In this document: in pieces, positions 1 to 8,344 of the stretch
How the letters are laid out: the number at the start of each line of letters is the position of its first letter
How positions within the stretch are numbered: position 1 is the first letter of the stretch
Assembly (NCBI GenBank): GCA_009911365.1
Contig: QXXF01000015.1
Span: 45,157-109,156, forward strand
Length of the DNA stretch: 64,000 nt
Direction: 5' to 3'
Source: Clostridiales bacterium
GTDB lineage: Bacteria; Bacillota; Clostridia; Peptostreptococcales; Anaerovoracaceae
Notes under the pieces: generated by a model
Database searches by the model: none
Told to the model about the DNA's origin: nothing
Seen by the model: the letters and a program-made list of their open reading frames with translations, nothing else
Made by a program: the position numbers and the translations under genes

Positions 1-1
1 T

Positions 2-625
2 AGGAGAGTCATGTCTTTCAGAGAGTTTTTTGACTGCATCGGGCCTGGAGTGAAATCCATGGTACCAGCATGCATTATCCTCACATTGGCCTGGACCATT
101 AGCGGCGTGTGCCGGGACTTGCTGGGCACAGGGACTTATGTGGCGCATTTAGTAGAAACATCTGGATTCCCGATGATGATCCTTCCGGCATTGATCTTTG
201 TGATTGCCTGTCTGCTGTCCTTTTCCACAGGGACCGCATGGGGGACTTTTGGCATCCTGATTCCAATTATTATCACGATCTGCAGTGAAGCGGCGCCAGA
301 ACTGCTGATCACTACTCTTTCCGCCACATTGGCAGGTTCTGTGTTTGGAGATCATACGTCCCCGATTTCTGACACCACGATCCTGGCATCCACAGGTGCT
401 CAATGCAACCATTTGAAGCATGTGGGAACTCAGGTGCCTTATGCGGTGACAGTAGCGATCTGCTGCGTGATCGGGTATATTGTCGCAGGAGTCATGGGAA
501 AATCCGGTTTCGGCTTTGGCGTCAGCACAGCAGTGACTTTAGCTGTGTCGCTAGTGTTGCTGCTAATCTTGCTGCAGATTTTGCCAAGGATGTGGAACGG
601 GGAACGATCCCAGACAGAAGAGTAA
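2..625 (+). CDS. nhaC: NhaC-family Na+/H+ antiporter, C-terminal part (cut by window edge)
   Basis: Membrane antiporter exchanging Na+ for H+. The reading frame is open from base 2, and NhaC proteins are usually 450-500 residues, so this is about the last 207 residues of a longer gene. An ATG at 11 has a purine-rich stretch before it but lies inside the conserved family region, so it is not taken as the start. Hydrophobic segments alternate with the conserved stretch FSTGTAWGTFGI and the motif GDHTSPISDTT, which are typical of NhaC. A strong terminator follows the stop. The family assignment is secure; the transported ion is inferred from the family. Confidence 0.85.
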   Translation, partial: RRVMSFREFFDCIGPGVKSMVPACIILTLAWTISGVCRDLLGTGTYVAHLVETSGFPMMILPALIFVIACLLSFSTGTAWGTFGILIPIIITICSEAAPELLITTLSATLAGSVFGDHTSPISDTTILASTGAQCNHLKHVGTQVPYAVTVAICCVIGYIVAGVMGKSGFGFGVSTAVTLAVSLVLLLILLQILPRMWNGERSQTEE

Positions 626-643
626 ACTATTTTTGAACGCATG

Positions 644-693
644 AACAGCGTTTTCGCCTCGAAAGATCGGCGAGAACGCTGTTTTTCTTTTTT
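644..693 (+). terminator. Intrinsic terminator after nhaC
   Basis: A 15-bp stem (644-658 with 669-683, one G-U pair) with a 10-nt loop runs into a T-rich tract (682-693 region). It closes the antiporter transcript and separates it from the sigma-factor operon. Confidence 0.9.
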
Positions 694-796
694 ATGAAAA
701 TTTTTTTGATTCAGACTATCTTTTCTCAAGATTCAGTTGTTGTATACAGTAGAACGCAGTAAATATGTTAGCGCAAAAGTCAGAAAGGAGGATTTT

Positions 797-1324
797 GTGG
801 ATGGAGAGTTTCTGCTAGTCAGAAGGATGAAGCAGGGAGATGAGGCTGCCTTTGATCAGTTTGTCCGCAGGCATTACGAGGATATCCTGAGATACTGCGG
901 GTATCACTGTCAGGACCAAAATTACGCGGAAGATCTGACGCAAGAGGTCTTTGTGCGTTTTTTCGCAAGATTGTCCGAGTACCGTTACAAGGGAAAGACA
1001 AAGAATTATTTGTACACCATAGCCGGGAATCTTTGTAAAAATTACTACAAAAAACAGCGAGAAATCCCGGTGACAGATGACATTCTAGCTGGAAGCAGCG
1101 AGACGGGACACGAGGAAGGGGTGACAGAGCGGCTTGCCATGGAAAGAGCTCTGGACCGACTGCCACTTCAGCTGAAAAGCGTCATAGAACTTTATTATTT
1201 TCAGGAATTGAAGCTGAGAGAGATCGCAAGCATACTGGCGATCGGACTGCCGCTGGTGAAATATCGTTTGCGGCAAGGGAAGAAGCAGCTAAGAACGCTG
1301 CTGGAACAGGAGAAAATGGGATGA
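797..1324 (+). CDS. ECF-type RNA polymerase sigma factor
   Basis: Alternative sigma-70 family factor of 175 residues. Region 2 (about residues 10-70, including AEDLTQEVFVRFF) and region 4 (about 120-170, LDRLPLQLKSVIELYYF followed by a helix-turn-helix) are both present and nothing else, as in ECF factors. The GTG at 797 is chosen because AAAGGAGG sits 5 bases before it; upstream in-frame codons lack a site. The last bases overlap the next gene (ATG at 1321, TGA at 1322-1324), so the two are translationally coupled. No classical zinc-finger anti-sigma gene follows; the coupled membrane protein is the candidate regulator. Target promoters are unknown. Confidence 0.85.
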   Translation: MDGEFLLVRRMKQGDEAAFDQFVRRHYEDILRYCGYHCQDQNYAEDLTQEVFVRFFARLSEYRYKGKTKNYLYTIAGNLCKNYYKKQREIPVTDDILAGSSETGHEEGVTERLAMERALDRLPLQLKSVIELYYFQELKLREIASILAIGLPLVKYRLRQGKKQLRTLLEQEKMG

Positions 1325-2091
1325 TGGATTTAGAACGTGAAATCAGAGCTTATAAAAAACAGAAACAAATCACGCCAAGACAAGCGCATGTCATTAAGGC
1401 CATTGCAGCATCTAAGGAAAGCTTTTTTGCCGCAGAGGAACAAAAACTTTTGCCCTATGCTTCGTTTCTGTATCTGCAATTCAGGCTGATACAAAAGAGA
1501 TGGTGGCTACTACAGGCAGCCGTTTTAGCAGCTTTGTGGGTGATCCTTCCCCTTCAGGATCCATCCGTGCATGGACCTAGGAGCATGGGGGTGGCAGGAA
1601 CGCTATTTGTGATTTTTGTTATCCCTGAGCTGTGGAAGAATAAAAGCAGCCACTCCATGGAAGTCGAAGCTGCGGCATATTATTCTCTACGCCAGATTTA
1701 CGCAGCTAGGATGCTGATCTTTGGAGCCGCGGACATTTTGCTCCTGACGCTTTTTTCCGGGGCAGCGTCCCTGTTCCTGCGCATCGCTTTTGTTGATCTG
1801 ATCGTGCAATTTTTGTTTCCCACAACAGTAACAGCCTGTATCTGCTTTAGCGTTTTGTGCGGCAAGCGGGGAAGGCTCAATGAAGCGGTTTCGATAGGCG
1901 CATGTATGCTTTGGACAGGGATCTGGTGGTTCGTTTTGCTCAACGAGGCGATCTATTCCACCATTATGATGCCTATTTGGTGCTTGCTTTTTGCGATATC
2001 GCTGCTTTTTTTAGGGTTTGCGGTAAAACGAGCCATCTGCTTTTGTGATGAACTTTGGGAGGTAAATGGATATGGAATTGAAAATGAATGA
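1321..2091 (+). CDS. Integral membrane protein in the ECF sigma/ABC operon
   Basis: 256 residues not recognised as a named family. About 55 charged cytoplasmic residues at the N-terminus are followed by roughly six hydrophobic segments (near residues 65-82, 88-105, 135-155, 160-178, 195-212, 218-235). It overlaps the sigma gene by 4 bases and the ABC ATPase by 26 bases, so it is made together with both. By position it could be the sigma factor's membrane-bound regulator or an extra permease subunit of the ABC exporter. Neither role can be decided from sequence. Confidence 0.7.
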   Translation: MMDLEREIRAYKKQKQITPRQAHVIKAIAASKESFFAAEEQKLLPYASFLYLQFRLIQKRWWLLQAAVLAALWVILPLQDPSVHGPRSMGVAGTLFVIFVIPELWKNKSSHSMEVEAAAYYSLRQIYAARMLIFGAADILLLTLFSGAASLFLRIAFVDLIVQFLFPTTVTACICFSVLCGKRGRLNEAVSIGACMLWTGIWWFVLLNEAIYSTIMMPIWCLLFAISLLFLGFAVKRAICFCDELWEVNGYGIENE

Positions 2092-2959
2092 GCTTACAAA
2101 AAAATTCGGTGATTTTACGGCAGTGGATCACATGGAACTTTCCATGACCAATGGAGTCTATGGTTTACTGGGCGTAAATGGCGCGGGAAAAACAACGCTG
2201 ATGCGGATGATCTGTACGCTGATGCGGCCAACGGAAGGGAGGATCACCTGCGATGGGCAGGATATCTTCAAAATGGGAAGCGACTATCGAAAGTTGCTTG
2301 GCTATCTGCCCCAAGATTTTGGATTTTACCCGGAATTCACAGTGCTGGATTATCTGTTGTATATCGGAGCTTTAAAAGGTCTGCGGCCAGGAGTCTCCAA
2401 GAAGAGGACGGAAGAGCTTTTGGCAAAAACAGGTCTTACAAAAGTGGCAAAAAAGAAGATGAAAAAGCTGTCTGGAGGGATGAAGCGGCGAGCGGGCATC
2501 GCTCAAGCCATGCTTAATGATCCGAAGATCCTAATTTTAGATGAACCTACCGCAGGGCTGGATCCCAATGAGCGGATCCGATTTCGCAACTTGATCAGCG
2601 AGCTGTCAGAAGAGCGGCTCGTCCTGCTGTCTACCCATATCGTTTCTGACATCGAATATATTGCCAATGAAATCTGGCTCATGAAAGACGGCAGTCTGGC
2701 ACAGCGAGGGACCGCCGAACAGATCATAAATTCTATACCAGAGCGGGTATGGACATGTCTAGTGGATAAAGGCATGGTGCCGACAGTGACCCGGGATTAT
2801 CAGGTTTCCAACATCAAGGCACGAGCCCAAGGCACGGAGCTGAGGATTCTTTCCCAGGAAAAGCCTTTTCCAAACGCTGTGCTGGAGGAGACAAAGCTGG
2901 AAGACGTGTTCTTATATTACTTTGGTGAAAAAGCAGGTGAAGAAGATGATGTTTTTTGA
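2066..2959 (+). CDS. ABC transporter ATP-binding protein
   Basis: ATPase of an ABC-2 type exporter, 297 residues. Walker A GVNGAGKTT is near residues 36-44, the signature LSGGMKRR near 135, and Walker B ILILDEPTAGLDP near 155; the C-terminal 80 residues are the variable extension common in drug and peptide exporters. The start at 2066 lies 3 bases after GGGAGG, so the ATG at 2072 (9-base spacing) may be the true start, changing only two residues. It overlaps the membrane protein upstream and the permease downstream. The substrate is unknown. Confidence 0.88.
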   Translation: MDMELKMNELTKKFGDFTAVDHMELSMTNGVYGLLGVNGAGKTTLMRMICTLMRPTEGRITCDGQDIFKMGSDYRKLLGYLPQDFGFYPEFTVLDYLLYIGALKGLRPGVSKKRTEELLAKTGLTKVAKKKMKKLSGGMKRRAGIAQAMLNDPKILILDEPTAGLDPNERIRFRNLISELSEERLVLLSTHIVSDIEYIANEIWLMKDGSLAQRGTAEQIINSIPERVWTCLVDKGMVPTVTRDYQVSNIKARAQGTELRILSQEKPFPNAVLEETKLEDVFLYYFGEKAGEEDDVF

Positions 2960-4172
2960 AGCGAAAAAGGTATTTTCAAAGCCCATTAATAAAGCGGCCA
3001 TAGCGATTTTGGCGGCAGTGCTTGTGATTGCCAGTTTTTTGACGATCCGAGACGTGACCTATGTGACCTCAGATGGAAACCATATTTCCGGGATCAAGGC
3101 GGCAGGTCATCTGCAGCAGGAAAAGAGCAGGTGGGCAGGCGATCTGACAGAGGATGTTTTGAAGAAGGTGATCCAGGAAAATGCGGCCATTGCGTCCACC
3201 AAGGAAGCGAAGTCAGAGGATTGGAGGGAGAATGAGAAAGCTTTTGCGAAAAAGCAAGGCTTCAATGATATCCGTGATATGATCAGTGAAGGATTCAGCC
3301 CCATCGAAAATTATGATTATAACACTGCGGAAGGAGTATCCGAGAAGGAAGTGGGGGAACTGTACCAAAGACGATTGTCCAACCTGAAAATCTGGCTAGA
3401 CAGTGAAGATATGAAGGGCAATTTTACGGAAAATGAGAAAAAGTATATCATAGATCAGTATGAAAATCTGAAAACGCCATTATATTATGAATATGCGGAT
3501 GGGTGGAAAGCATTGATGGATTCCCAGTATCTGCTGACGCTAGTCATGATCACGCTGCTGGTCCTTGGGTTTCTGGTATCTGGCATTTTCTCCGATGAAT
3601 TCTCATTGAAAGCTGACGCCATCTTCTTTTCCGCAAGGTTAGGGCGGGGAAAAGCCATAAGGGCCAAGATGGGAGCCGGATTTTTCATCGTCACCATCAT
3701 TTATTGGGGCACACTCCTAATTTATGCCTTGATAGTGCTGGGTGTTTTAGGTTTCGGTGGTGGAGAATGCGCAGTGCAGACTGGAGACAATTGGCTAAGC
3801 CTTTATAATATTTCCTATATCCAAGACTTTTTGATTACAGCAACGGGAGGGTATATCGGAAGCTTATTCATCCTCACCCTCGCTATGCTGATATCAGCTA
3901 AGACTCGTTCCACGGTCTTTGCCATTACTGTTCCATTTGCCCTGACCTGCGTAGCGCCTTTCATGCAGCGGGTCGCGATCTTCGCTCCTGTGATGAAGTT
4001 TTTCCCGGATCAGCTGCTGGCCCTCAACAAGAGCTTAGATGATTTCATGGTTCATGAAATCGGAGGGGTTGTGTTCAGTGCGGCTGGATTATTGATCCCT
4101 TTATACCTAATGCTGTTTTTTGTGATTTTTCCAGCACTGTACTGGGTATACCAGAAAACGCAGGTCAAGTGA
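2946..4172 (+). CDS. ABC-2 type permease with large external loop
   Basis: 408-residue membrane partner of the preceding ATPase. A first membrane helix (about residues 12-32) is followed by a hydrophilic region of about 150 residues, then five or six helices in the C-terminal half, the usual layout of bacitracin/lantibiotic-type ABC-2 permeases. The ATG at 2946 follows AGGTGA by 5 bases; a second ATG at 2949 is equally possible. The start lies inside the ATPase gene (overlap 14 bases). Together the four genes form an envelope-stress type module: sigma factor, membrane protein, ATPase, permease. Confidence 0.78.
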   Translation: MMFFEAKKVFSKPINKAAIAILAAVLVIASFLTIRDVTYVTSDGNHISGIKAAGHLQQEKSRWAGDLTEDVLKKVIQENAAIASTKEAKSEDWRENEKAFAKKQGFNDIRDMISEGFSPIENYDYNTAEGVSEKEVGELYQRRLSNLKIWLDSEDMKGNFTENEKKYIIDQYENLKTPLYYEYADGWKALMDSQYLLTLVMITLLVLGFLVSGIFSDEFSLKADAIFFSARLGRGKAIRAKMGAGFFIVTIIYWGTLLIYALIVLGVLGFGGGECAVQTGDNWLSLYNISYIQDFLITATGGYIGSLFILTLAMLISAKTRSTVFAITVPFALTCVAPFMQRVAIFAPVMKFFPDQLLALNKSLDDFMVHEIGGVVFSAAGLLIPLYLMLFFVIFPALYWVYQKTQVK

Positions 4173-4180
4173 CGAAATGT

Positions 4181-5413
4181 TTATTTCTCGTATTTTTGCA
4201 CGATCAGGCTGGAATTTTGACCTCCAAATCCTAAGGCATTGGACATAGCAGCCTGGATCTCGGCCTGTCTGGCTTTGCCGGGAACGTAATCCAGATCACA
4301 TTCTGGGTCTGGCGTTTTATATCCTAGGGTAGGTGGGAGCGTGCCGGTACGGATGGCCTGGATACAGGCAATGGTTTCCGTGATGCCGCCGGCTCCCATC
4401 AGATGCCCGGTGGCTCCCTTCGTAGAGCTGACAGGAGGCGGCGTTGCTCCGAAAACCTCTTTGATAGCGCTAGTTTCAATAGGATCCCCCACTGGCGTGG
4501 AAGTGCCATGCGCATTAATATATCCAATCTGGCGTGGCTCCAAACCAGCCATAGAAAGAGCGATGTTCATACAAGCCACAGCACCTTTCCCAGAAGGGTC
4601 CGGGGATGTGACATGATAGCCATCGGACGTGTTTGCGTAGCCTGCCAGATGGGCGAAGATCTCAGCGCTCCTTGTTTGTGCGCTTTCCTCCGTTTCCAAG
4701 ATCAGTGCGCCGCCGCCTTCTCCCATGATGAATCCGTCTCTGTCAGCGTCAAAAGGACGGCAGGCGGATTTTGGGTTCTCGTTGTTTCTGGAAAGGGCTT
4801 TGGCCTGGGCCAGGCTCCCTAGGACCACAGGACAGAGGCTGCTTTCTCCGCCCATGACCACCATAGCGTCAGCTTGTCCGGCTAAGATCAAGGTGGCGGC
4901 CATGGCGATCGCATCGCCGCCGGAAGAGCAGGCGGTGTTCAGCGTGTAGCTGGGACCATGGATCCCCTTGGCTATGGAAAATTGAGCCGCAGCCAGGTTT
5001 CCTAATATTTTAGGTACAAAGCGAGGGCTGACTTTTTTGGATTTCCCCTCGGAAAGCTCTGCCTGAGTTTCCGCTGTGGTGGACACGCCATTCATAGCGG
5101 TGCCCATCAGCAGTCCGATACGATCCGGATTTTTTTCCACATCAAGACCACTTTGGGTCAAGGCTTCCTCTGCTGCTGCGTAGGCGTATTGCTGGAACAG
5201 ATCCATTTCCCGGATCAGTTTTGTGGAAAGATAGTCTTTGGGGTCAAAATCCTTGACCTCAGCGGCGATTTGGACAGCGAGTCCAGAAGGATCGAACCTT
5301 GTGATGCGGTCAATGCCACAGACTCCGCTGATCAAGCCGTTCCAATATTGATCAACGCCGATCCCAATGGGAGTGACAGCCCCCATGCCGGTGATCACTA
5401 ATTTTTTATTCAT
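4181..5413 (-). CDS. fabF: 3-oxoacyl-[acyl-carrier-protein] synthase II
   Basis: Elongating condensing enzyme of fatty acid synthesis, joining malonyl-ACP to acyl-ACP; 410 residues, full length. The catalytic triad is visible: Cys162 in NTACSSGGDA, a histidine in NAHGTSTPVGD (about 302) and a histidine in GATGHLMGAGG (about 338). GGAGG precedes the ATG by 5 bases. It stands alone, away from any other fab gene in the window, and is transcribed divergently from crcB from a promoter whose -35 overlaps that of crcB. A paralogue for the main fab cluster may exist elsewhere. Confidence 0.93.
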   Translation of the reverse strand: MNKKLVITGMGAVTPIGIGVDQYWNGLISGVCGIDRITRFDPSGLAVQIAAEVKDFDPKDYLSTKLIREMDLFQQYAYAAAEEALTQSGLDVEKNPDRIGLLMGTAMNGVSTTAETQAELSEGKSKKVSPRFVPKILGNLAAAQFSIAKGIHGPSYTLNTACSSGGDAIAMAATLILAGQADAMVVMGGESSLCPVVLGSLAQAKALSRNNENPKSACRPFDADRDGFIMGEGGGALILETEESAQTRSAEIFAHLAGYANTSDGYHVTSPDPSGKGAVACMNIALSMAGLEPRQIGYINAHGTSTPVGDPIETSAIKEVFGATPPPVSSTKGATGHLMGAGGITETIACIQAIRTGTLPPTLGYKTPDPECDLDYVPGKARQAEIQAAMSNALGFGGQNSSLIVQKYEK

Positions 5414-5464
5414 AATGTCCTCCAGTATTTATAATTTGCGTATTAATAAGCATTCTATCATATT

Positions 5465-5493
5465 TTCATAAAAATCTACAGTCTAGTTGACAA
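5465..5493 (-). promoter_or_regulatory. Candidate fabF promoter
   Basis: On the minus strand TTGTCA (5488-5493) and TATGAA (5465-5470) are 17 bases apart, about 50 bases before the fabF start. The -35 hexamer occupies almost the same bases as the crcB -35. No fluoride riboswitch consensus or clear FapR/FabT palindrome was seen. Confidence 0.5.
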
Positions 5494-5515
5494 AAAAAGG
5501 CGGGTTTAATATACT
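5487..5515 (+). promoter_or_regulatory. Sigma-A promoter for crcB
   Basis: Consensus TTGACA (5487-5492), 17-base spacer and TATACT (5510-5515), about 50 bases upstream of the crcB start. This is among the best matches to the housekeeping consensus in the window. Confidence 0.75.
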
Positions 5516-5566
5516 AGAACCGCAAACAAGTAAAAGTTCGAGCAAATCAATGCAGGGAGGGCATCT

Positions 5567-5935
5567 ATGATTTCGTGTTTGTGCGTAGGCGCTGGCGGAA
5601 TGGCAGGGGCCATGCTGCGATATTTAACTGGGATCTGGATCCACAGCGAGGGCTTCCCTTTGGCTACGTTTTTTGTCAATGTCATGGGGTCCGTGGTCAT
5701 CGGGTTTATCATAGGAGCCAGCGAGAAGGCGGGACTTTCGCCTAATTTAATCTTGTTTTTCAAGACTGGATTTTGCGGAGGCTTCACTACGTTTTCCACA
5801 TTTTCCGCAGAAGTCTTGGATCTTTGGGAGAAGAAGGAATATTTGACTGGAAGCGGATATGCCATAGGAAGCGTCATGCTCTGCGTGTTGGGCGTTTTTC
5901 TTGGCAGAACCCTTGCTGATTTGTTTGTGAAATAA
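5567..5935 (+). CDS. crcB: Fluoride exporter CrcB/FluC
   Basis: Small dual-topology membrane channel that expels fluoride; 122 residues, four hydrophobic segments. Family signatures are FVNVMGS in the second helix and the break motif GFCGGFTTFSTFS in the third. GGGAGG precedes the ATG. Many Firmicutes carry two crcB copies that form a heterodimer; only one is here, so it probably works as a homodimer. The usual fluoride riboswitch was looked for in the leader and not found, so expression seems constitutive from the promoter at 5487-5515. Confidence 0.9.
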   Translation: MISCLCVGAGGMAGAMLRYLTGIWIHSEGFPLATFFVNVMGSVVIGFIIGASEKAGLSPNLILFFKTGFCGGFTTFSTFSAEVLDLWEKKEYLTGSGYAIGSVMLCVLGVFLGRTLADLFVK

Positions 5936-6034
5936 CAAAAGTGGAGCTAGTTAGGCAAAACGGACAGTTTAGGGGAGACTCTGGAACTATTGCGAGAGGT
6001 ATTTCCTACATACATTAAGAAAAGAGGAACAATC

Positions 6035-6265
6035 ATGATTGGAAAAGAAAAAATCGACCGCATCAACGAGCTGGCGAGGAAACATAAAGAAGAAGGACTG
6101 ACGGAGGACGAGTTGAAAGAGCGGGAGCAGCTTCGCAAGGAGTACATTGCGAAGTTCCGTGAAAATTTCCGAGGACAGCTGGATCAGATCAAATTTGTGG
6201 AGGATCTGTCCGAGGAAGAGCAGGAAGCGTATAAGCGGGAGCGGGAAAAGCGCAAAAATTCGTAG
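6035..6265 (+). CDS. DUF896 (YnzC-like) small protein
   Basis: 76-residue, highly charged, mostly helical protein of the DUF896 family, recognised by the N-terminal stretch KIDRINELARKHKEEGLTE and the KEYIAKFRENFRGQL block. Bacillus YnzC is a two-helix hairpin of unclear function. AGAGGA lies 8 bases before the ATG at 6035; an upstream in-frame codon would add an unconserved tail. It sits alone between crcB and a pseudogene. Confidence 0.85.
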   Translation: MIGKEKIDRINELARKHKEEGLTEDELKEREQLRKEYIAKFRENFRGQLDQIKFVEDLSEEEQEAYKREREKRKNS

Positions 6266-6281
6266 GCATAGGAAAGCGTGA

Positions 6282-6545
6282 GGAACCGGCATTAGGCAGA
6301 TCATGGAGGCGGCTGAGCGTTATGGTTTGCGGGCTCCGGAGTTGTTGGTTTTTGATGACATGACGCAGCAGAGCATTCTAATGCTTTTGTTAAAGGAACC
6401 ACGGCTTTCTGCGGCAAAAATAGCAGAAGAGATCGGTATCAGCAGCAGAAACGTGGAATCCAACATAAAAAATTAAAAGAAAAAAGGAATCTTGGTCCGC
6501 TGTGGCGCGCCGAAAGGTGGGTATTGGGAAATCACAGAAGTTTGA
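6282..6545 (+). pseudogene. C-terminal remnant of an AlbA_2/winged-helix regulator
   Basis: One frame reads GTGIRQIMEAAERYGL, then IAEEIGISSRNVESNIK, a stop at about 6474, and then KKKGILVRCGAPKGGYWEIT before the final TGA. This matches the end of AlbA_2 (DUF4062-like/ATP-binding) transcriptional regulators, where one expects WGTGI and NIKKLKEKGIL without interruption. The tryptophan before GTGI is also a TGA (6279-6281). The internal stop is explained by two compensating one-base changes in the A-runs. The upstream 300 or so codons are missing, so this is a degraded tail, not a gene. Confidence 0.7.
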
Positions 6546-6591
6546 GCACGCATTAACAGCTGAAAATTAATCATTGTACTACGAAAATAGA

Positions 6592-6619
6592 GGATACTAG
6601 GATTGAGTATCCTTTTTTT
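6592..6619 (+). terminator. Intrinsic terminator before nifS
   Basis: A 7-bp stem (GGATACT at 6592-6598 with AGTATCC at 6606-6612) followed by seven Ts. It insulates the nifS operon from the decayed gene upstream. Confidence 0.75.
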
Positions 6620-6711
6620 CTCGGGAAATTGGAAAAAACATGTTTCAAAATTGGCGAAGCGTGGTAAAATAGTACACGGTATAGTAGGATTAGATGGAAA
6701 AGGAGTAAAAC

Positions 6712-7881
6712 ATGCGACAGGTTTATTTAGATTATTCAGCAACGACACCAGTAAAAAAAGAGGTACTGGACGCAATGCTTCCTTACTTTTCAGAATTGTA
6801 CGGAAACCCTTCCAGCCTGTACAGCATCGCCTCAGAGTCAAAAGAGGCCCTGGTGAAGGCGAGAACACAGGTGGCTGAGCTGATTGGGGCGCAAGAAAAA
6901 GAAATATTCTTTACTTCCTGCGGTACAGAAGCGGACAACTGGGCTGTCATGGGGACCGCGGATGCGCTGAAGGACAAAGGGAACCATATCATCACAACGA
7001 AAATAGAACACCACGCCATGCTGCATTCCTGCGAATTCTTGGAAAAGCATGGATATGACGTGACTTATCTGAATGTGGATGAAGGCGGCAGAGTGAATCC
7101 TGCTGATCTGGAATCGGCTATCACGGACAAAACCATTTTGATCAGCGTGATGTTCGCTAACAACGAAGTAGGGACCATTGAGCCCATCAAAGAACTGGCG
7201 GGGATCGCCAAAAAGCACAAGATTTTGTTCCATACCGACGCGGTTCAGGCTCTGGGAAACGTGGAAATCGATGTAAAGGATCTAGGCGTGGACATGATGT
7301 CCATGTCAGCCCATAAGATTTACGGTCCAAAGGGAATCGGAGCTTTATATATCCGTAAAGGCCTGCGGATCTCCAATTACCTCCATGGCGGAGCGCAGGA
7401 AAACAAACGCAGAGCAGGAACGGAAAATCTGGCGGGCATCGTTGGTTTCGGAAAAGCCGCGGAGCTTGCTCGTGTCAATTTGGATGAACACATCCGGCAT
7501 TCTTCGGAGCTGCGGGATTATCTCATTGAGCAGGTACAGGAAAAGATAGATCATGTTTATGTGAACGGAACCATGGAGCACCGGCATCCTGGGAACGCTA
7601 ATCTGACCTTTGAATTCATTGAAGGAGAAGCCATGCTCCTGTATCTGGACATGAGCGGCATTGCGGTTTCCACAGGTTCGGCCTGTTCCTCGGCCTCTCT
7701 GACCCCGTCTCATGTATTGGACGCTTTGGGCATTCCAGTAGAGAGGATCCACGGGACGCTTCGTTTCACTGTAGGTGACATGACAACAAAAGAAGACATT
7801 GATTATGTGGTAGACACCTTGAAAAAAGTGGTAAGCAAATTAAGAGAAATTTCATCAGTATCAAGTGAGAAAGGGTGGTAA
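6712..7881 (+). CDS. nifS: Cysteine desulfurase
   Basis: PLP enzyme that takes sulfur from cysteine as a persulfide and hands it to the Fe-S scaffold and to the tRNA thiolase encoded next; 389 residues, cytoplasmic. The PLP lysine is Lys202 in SAHKIYGPKG, and the persulfide cysteine is Cys325 in STGSACSS, in the extended loop typical of IscS-like enzymes. The ATG follows AAAGGAG. It is the first gene of nifS-nifU-mnmA, separated from nifU by 3 bases. No IscR-type repressor gene is beside it, unlike many clostridial clusters. The choice between names nifS and iscS is a matter of convention. Confidence 0.93.
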   Translation: MRQVYLDYSATTPVKKEVLDAMLPYFSELYGNPSSLYSIASESKEALVKARTQVAELIGAQEKEIFFTSCGTEADNWAVMGTADALKDKGNHIITTKIEHHAMLHSCEFLEKHGYDVTYLNVDEGGRVNPADLESAITDKTILISVMFANNEVGTIEPIKELAGIAKKHKILFHTDAVQALGNVEIDVKDLGVDMMSMSAHKIYGPKGIGALYIRKGLRISNYLHGGAQENKRRAGTENLAGIVGFGKAAELARVNLDEHIRHSSELRDYLIEQVQEKIDHVYVNGTMEHRHPGNANLTFEFIEGEAMLLYLDMSGIAVSTGSACSSASLTPSHVLDALGIPVERIHGTLRFTVGDMTTKEDIDYVVDTLKKVVSKLREISSVSSEKGW

Positions 7882-7884
7882 GAC

Positions 7885-8343
7885 ATGGCAGCAAACATGT
7901 ATAATGATACAGTAATGGAACATTTTATGAATCCCCACAATGTGGGAGAACTGGAAAACGCCGATGGCGTAGGTACTTATGGAAGTCCAGTATGCGGGGA
8001 CATGATGCAGATCTCCATCAAAGTGGAAGACGATAAAATTACAGACGCGAAATTCAAGACATTCGGCTGTGGTTCCGCCATTGCTTCTTCCAGCGTAGCT
8101 ACGGACATGATCATTGGCATGACTGTGGATGAAGCCTTAGAACTGACCAACAAGCAGATCATCAATGAACTGGGCGGTCTTCCAGCAGTAAAAGTCCACT
8201 GTTCTGTATTGGCGGACCATGCTATTAAGTCCGCGATCTACGATTATGCGCAGAAGACGGGCAAAACCTACAAAGGCTTGGAAGGGTTCGATCCTAACGC
8301 GGAGGAAGATGAACACGACCATGACATCCCAGAGGAAGACTAA
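7885..8343 (+). CDS. nifU: Fe-S cluster assembly scaffold (IscU/NifU N-domain type)
   Basis: 152-residue scaffold on which [2Fe-2S]/[4Fe-4S] clusters are built from sulfur supplied by NifS. The three ligand cysteines Cys37, Cys62 and Cys106 are present with the conserved Asp39 (CGD motif). A C-terminal tail rich in Asp, Glu and His (EEDEHDHD) is unusual and may bind metal. It starts 3 bases after nifS and is followed 1 base later by mnmA, so one transcript supplies both cluster assembly and tRNA thiolation. Confidence 0.92.
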   Translation: MAANMYNDTVMEHFMNPHNVGELENADGVGTYGSPVCGDMMQISIKVEDDKITDAKFKTFGCGSAIASSSVATDMIIGMTVDEALELTNKQIINELGGLPAVKVHCSVLADHAIKSAIYDYAQKTGKTYKGLEGFDPNAEEDEHDHDIPEED

Positions 8344-8344
8344 G

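Noticed and set aside
11-625. A complete short gene starting at ATG 11 with a ribosome-like AGGAG before it
   Set aside because: The frame is open to the edge and the residues before the ATG match the internal region of full-length NhaC proteins.
5414-5566. Fluoride riboswitch upstream of crcB
   Set aside because: The crcB-motif core (GGNGATGG start and the CCGCC/ACCG pseudoknot partners) was not found in the leader; only a sigma-A promoter and ribosome site are visible.
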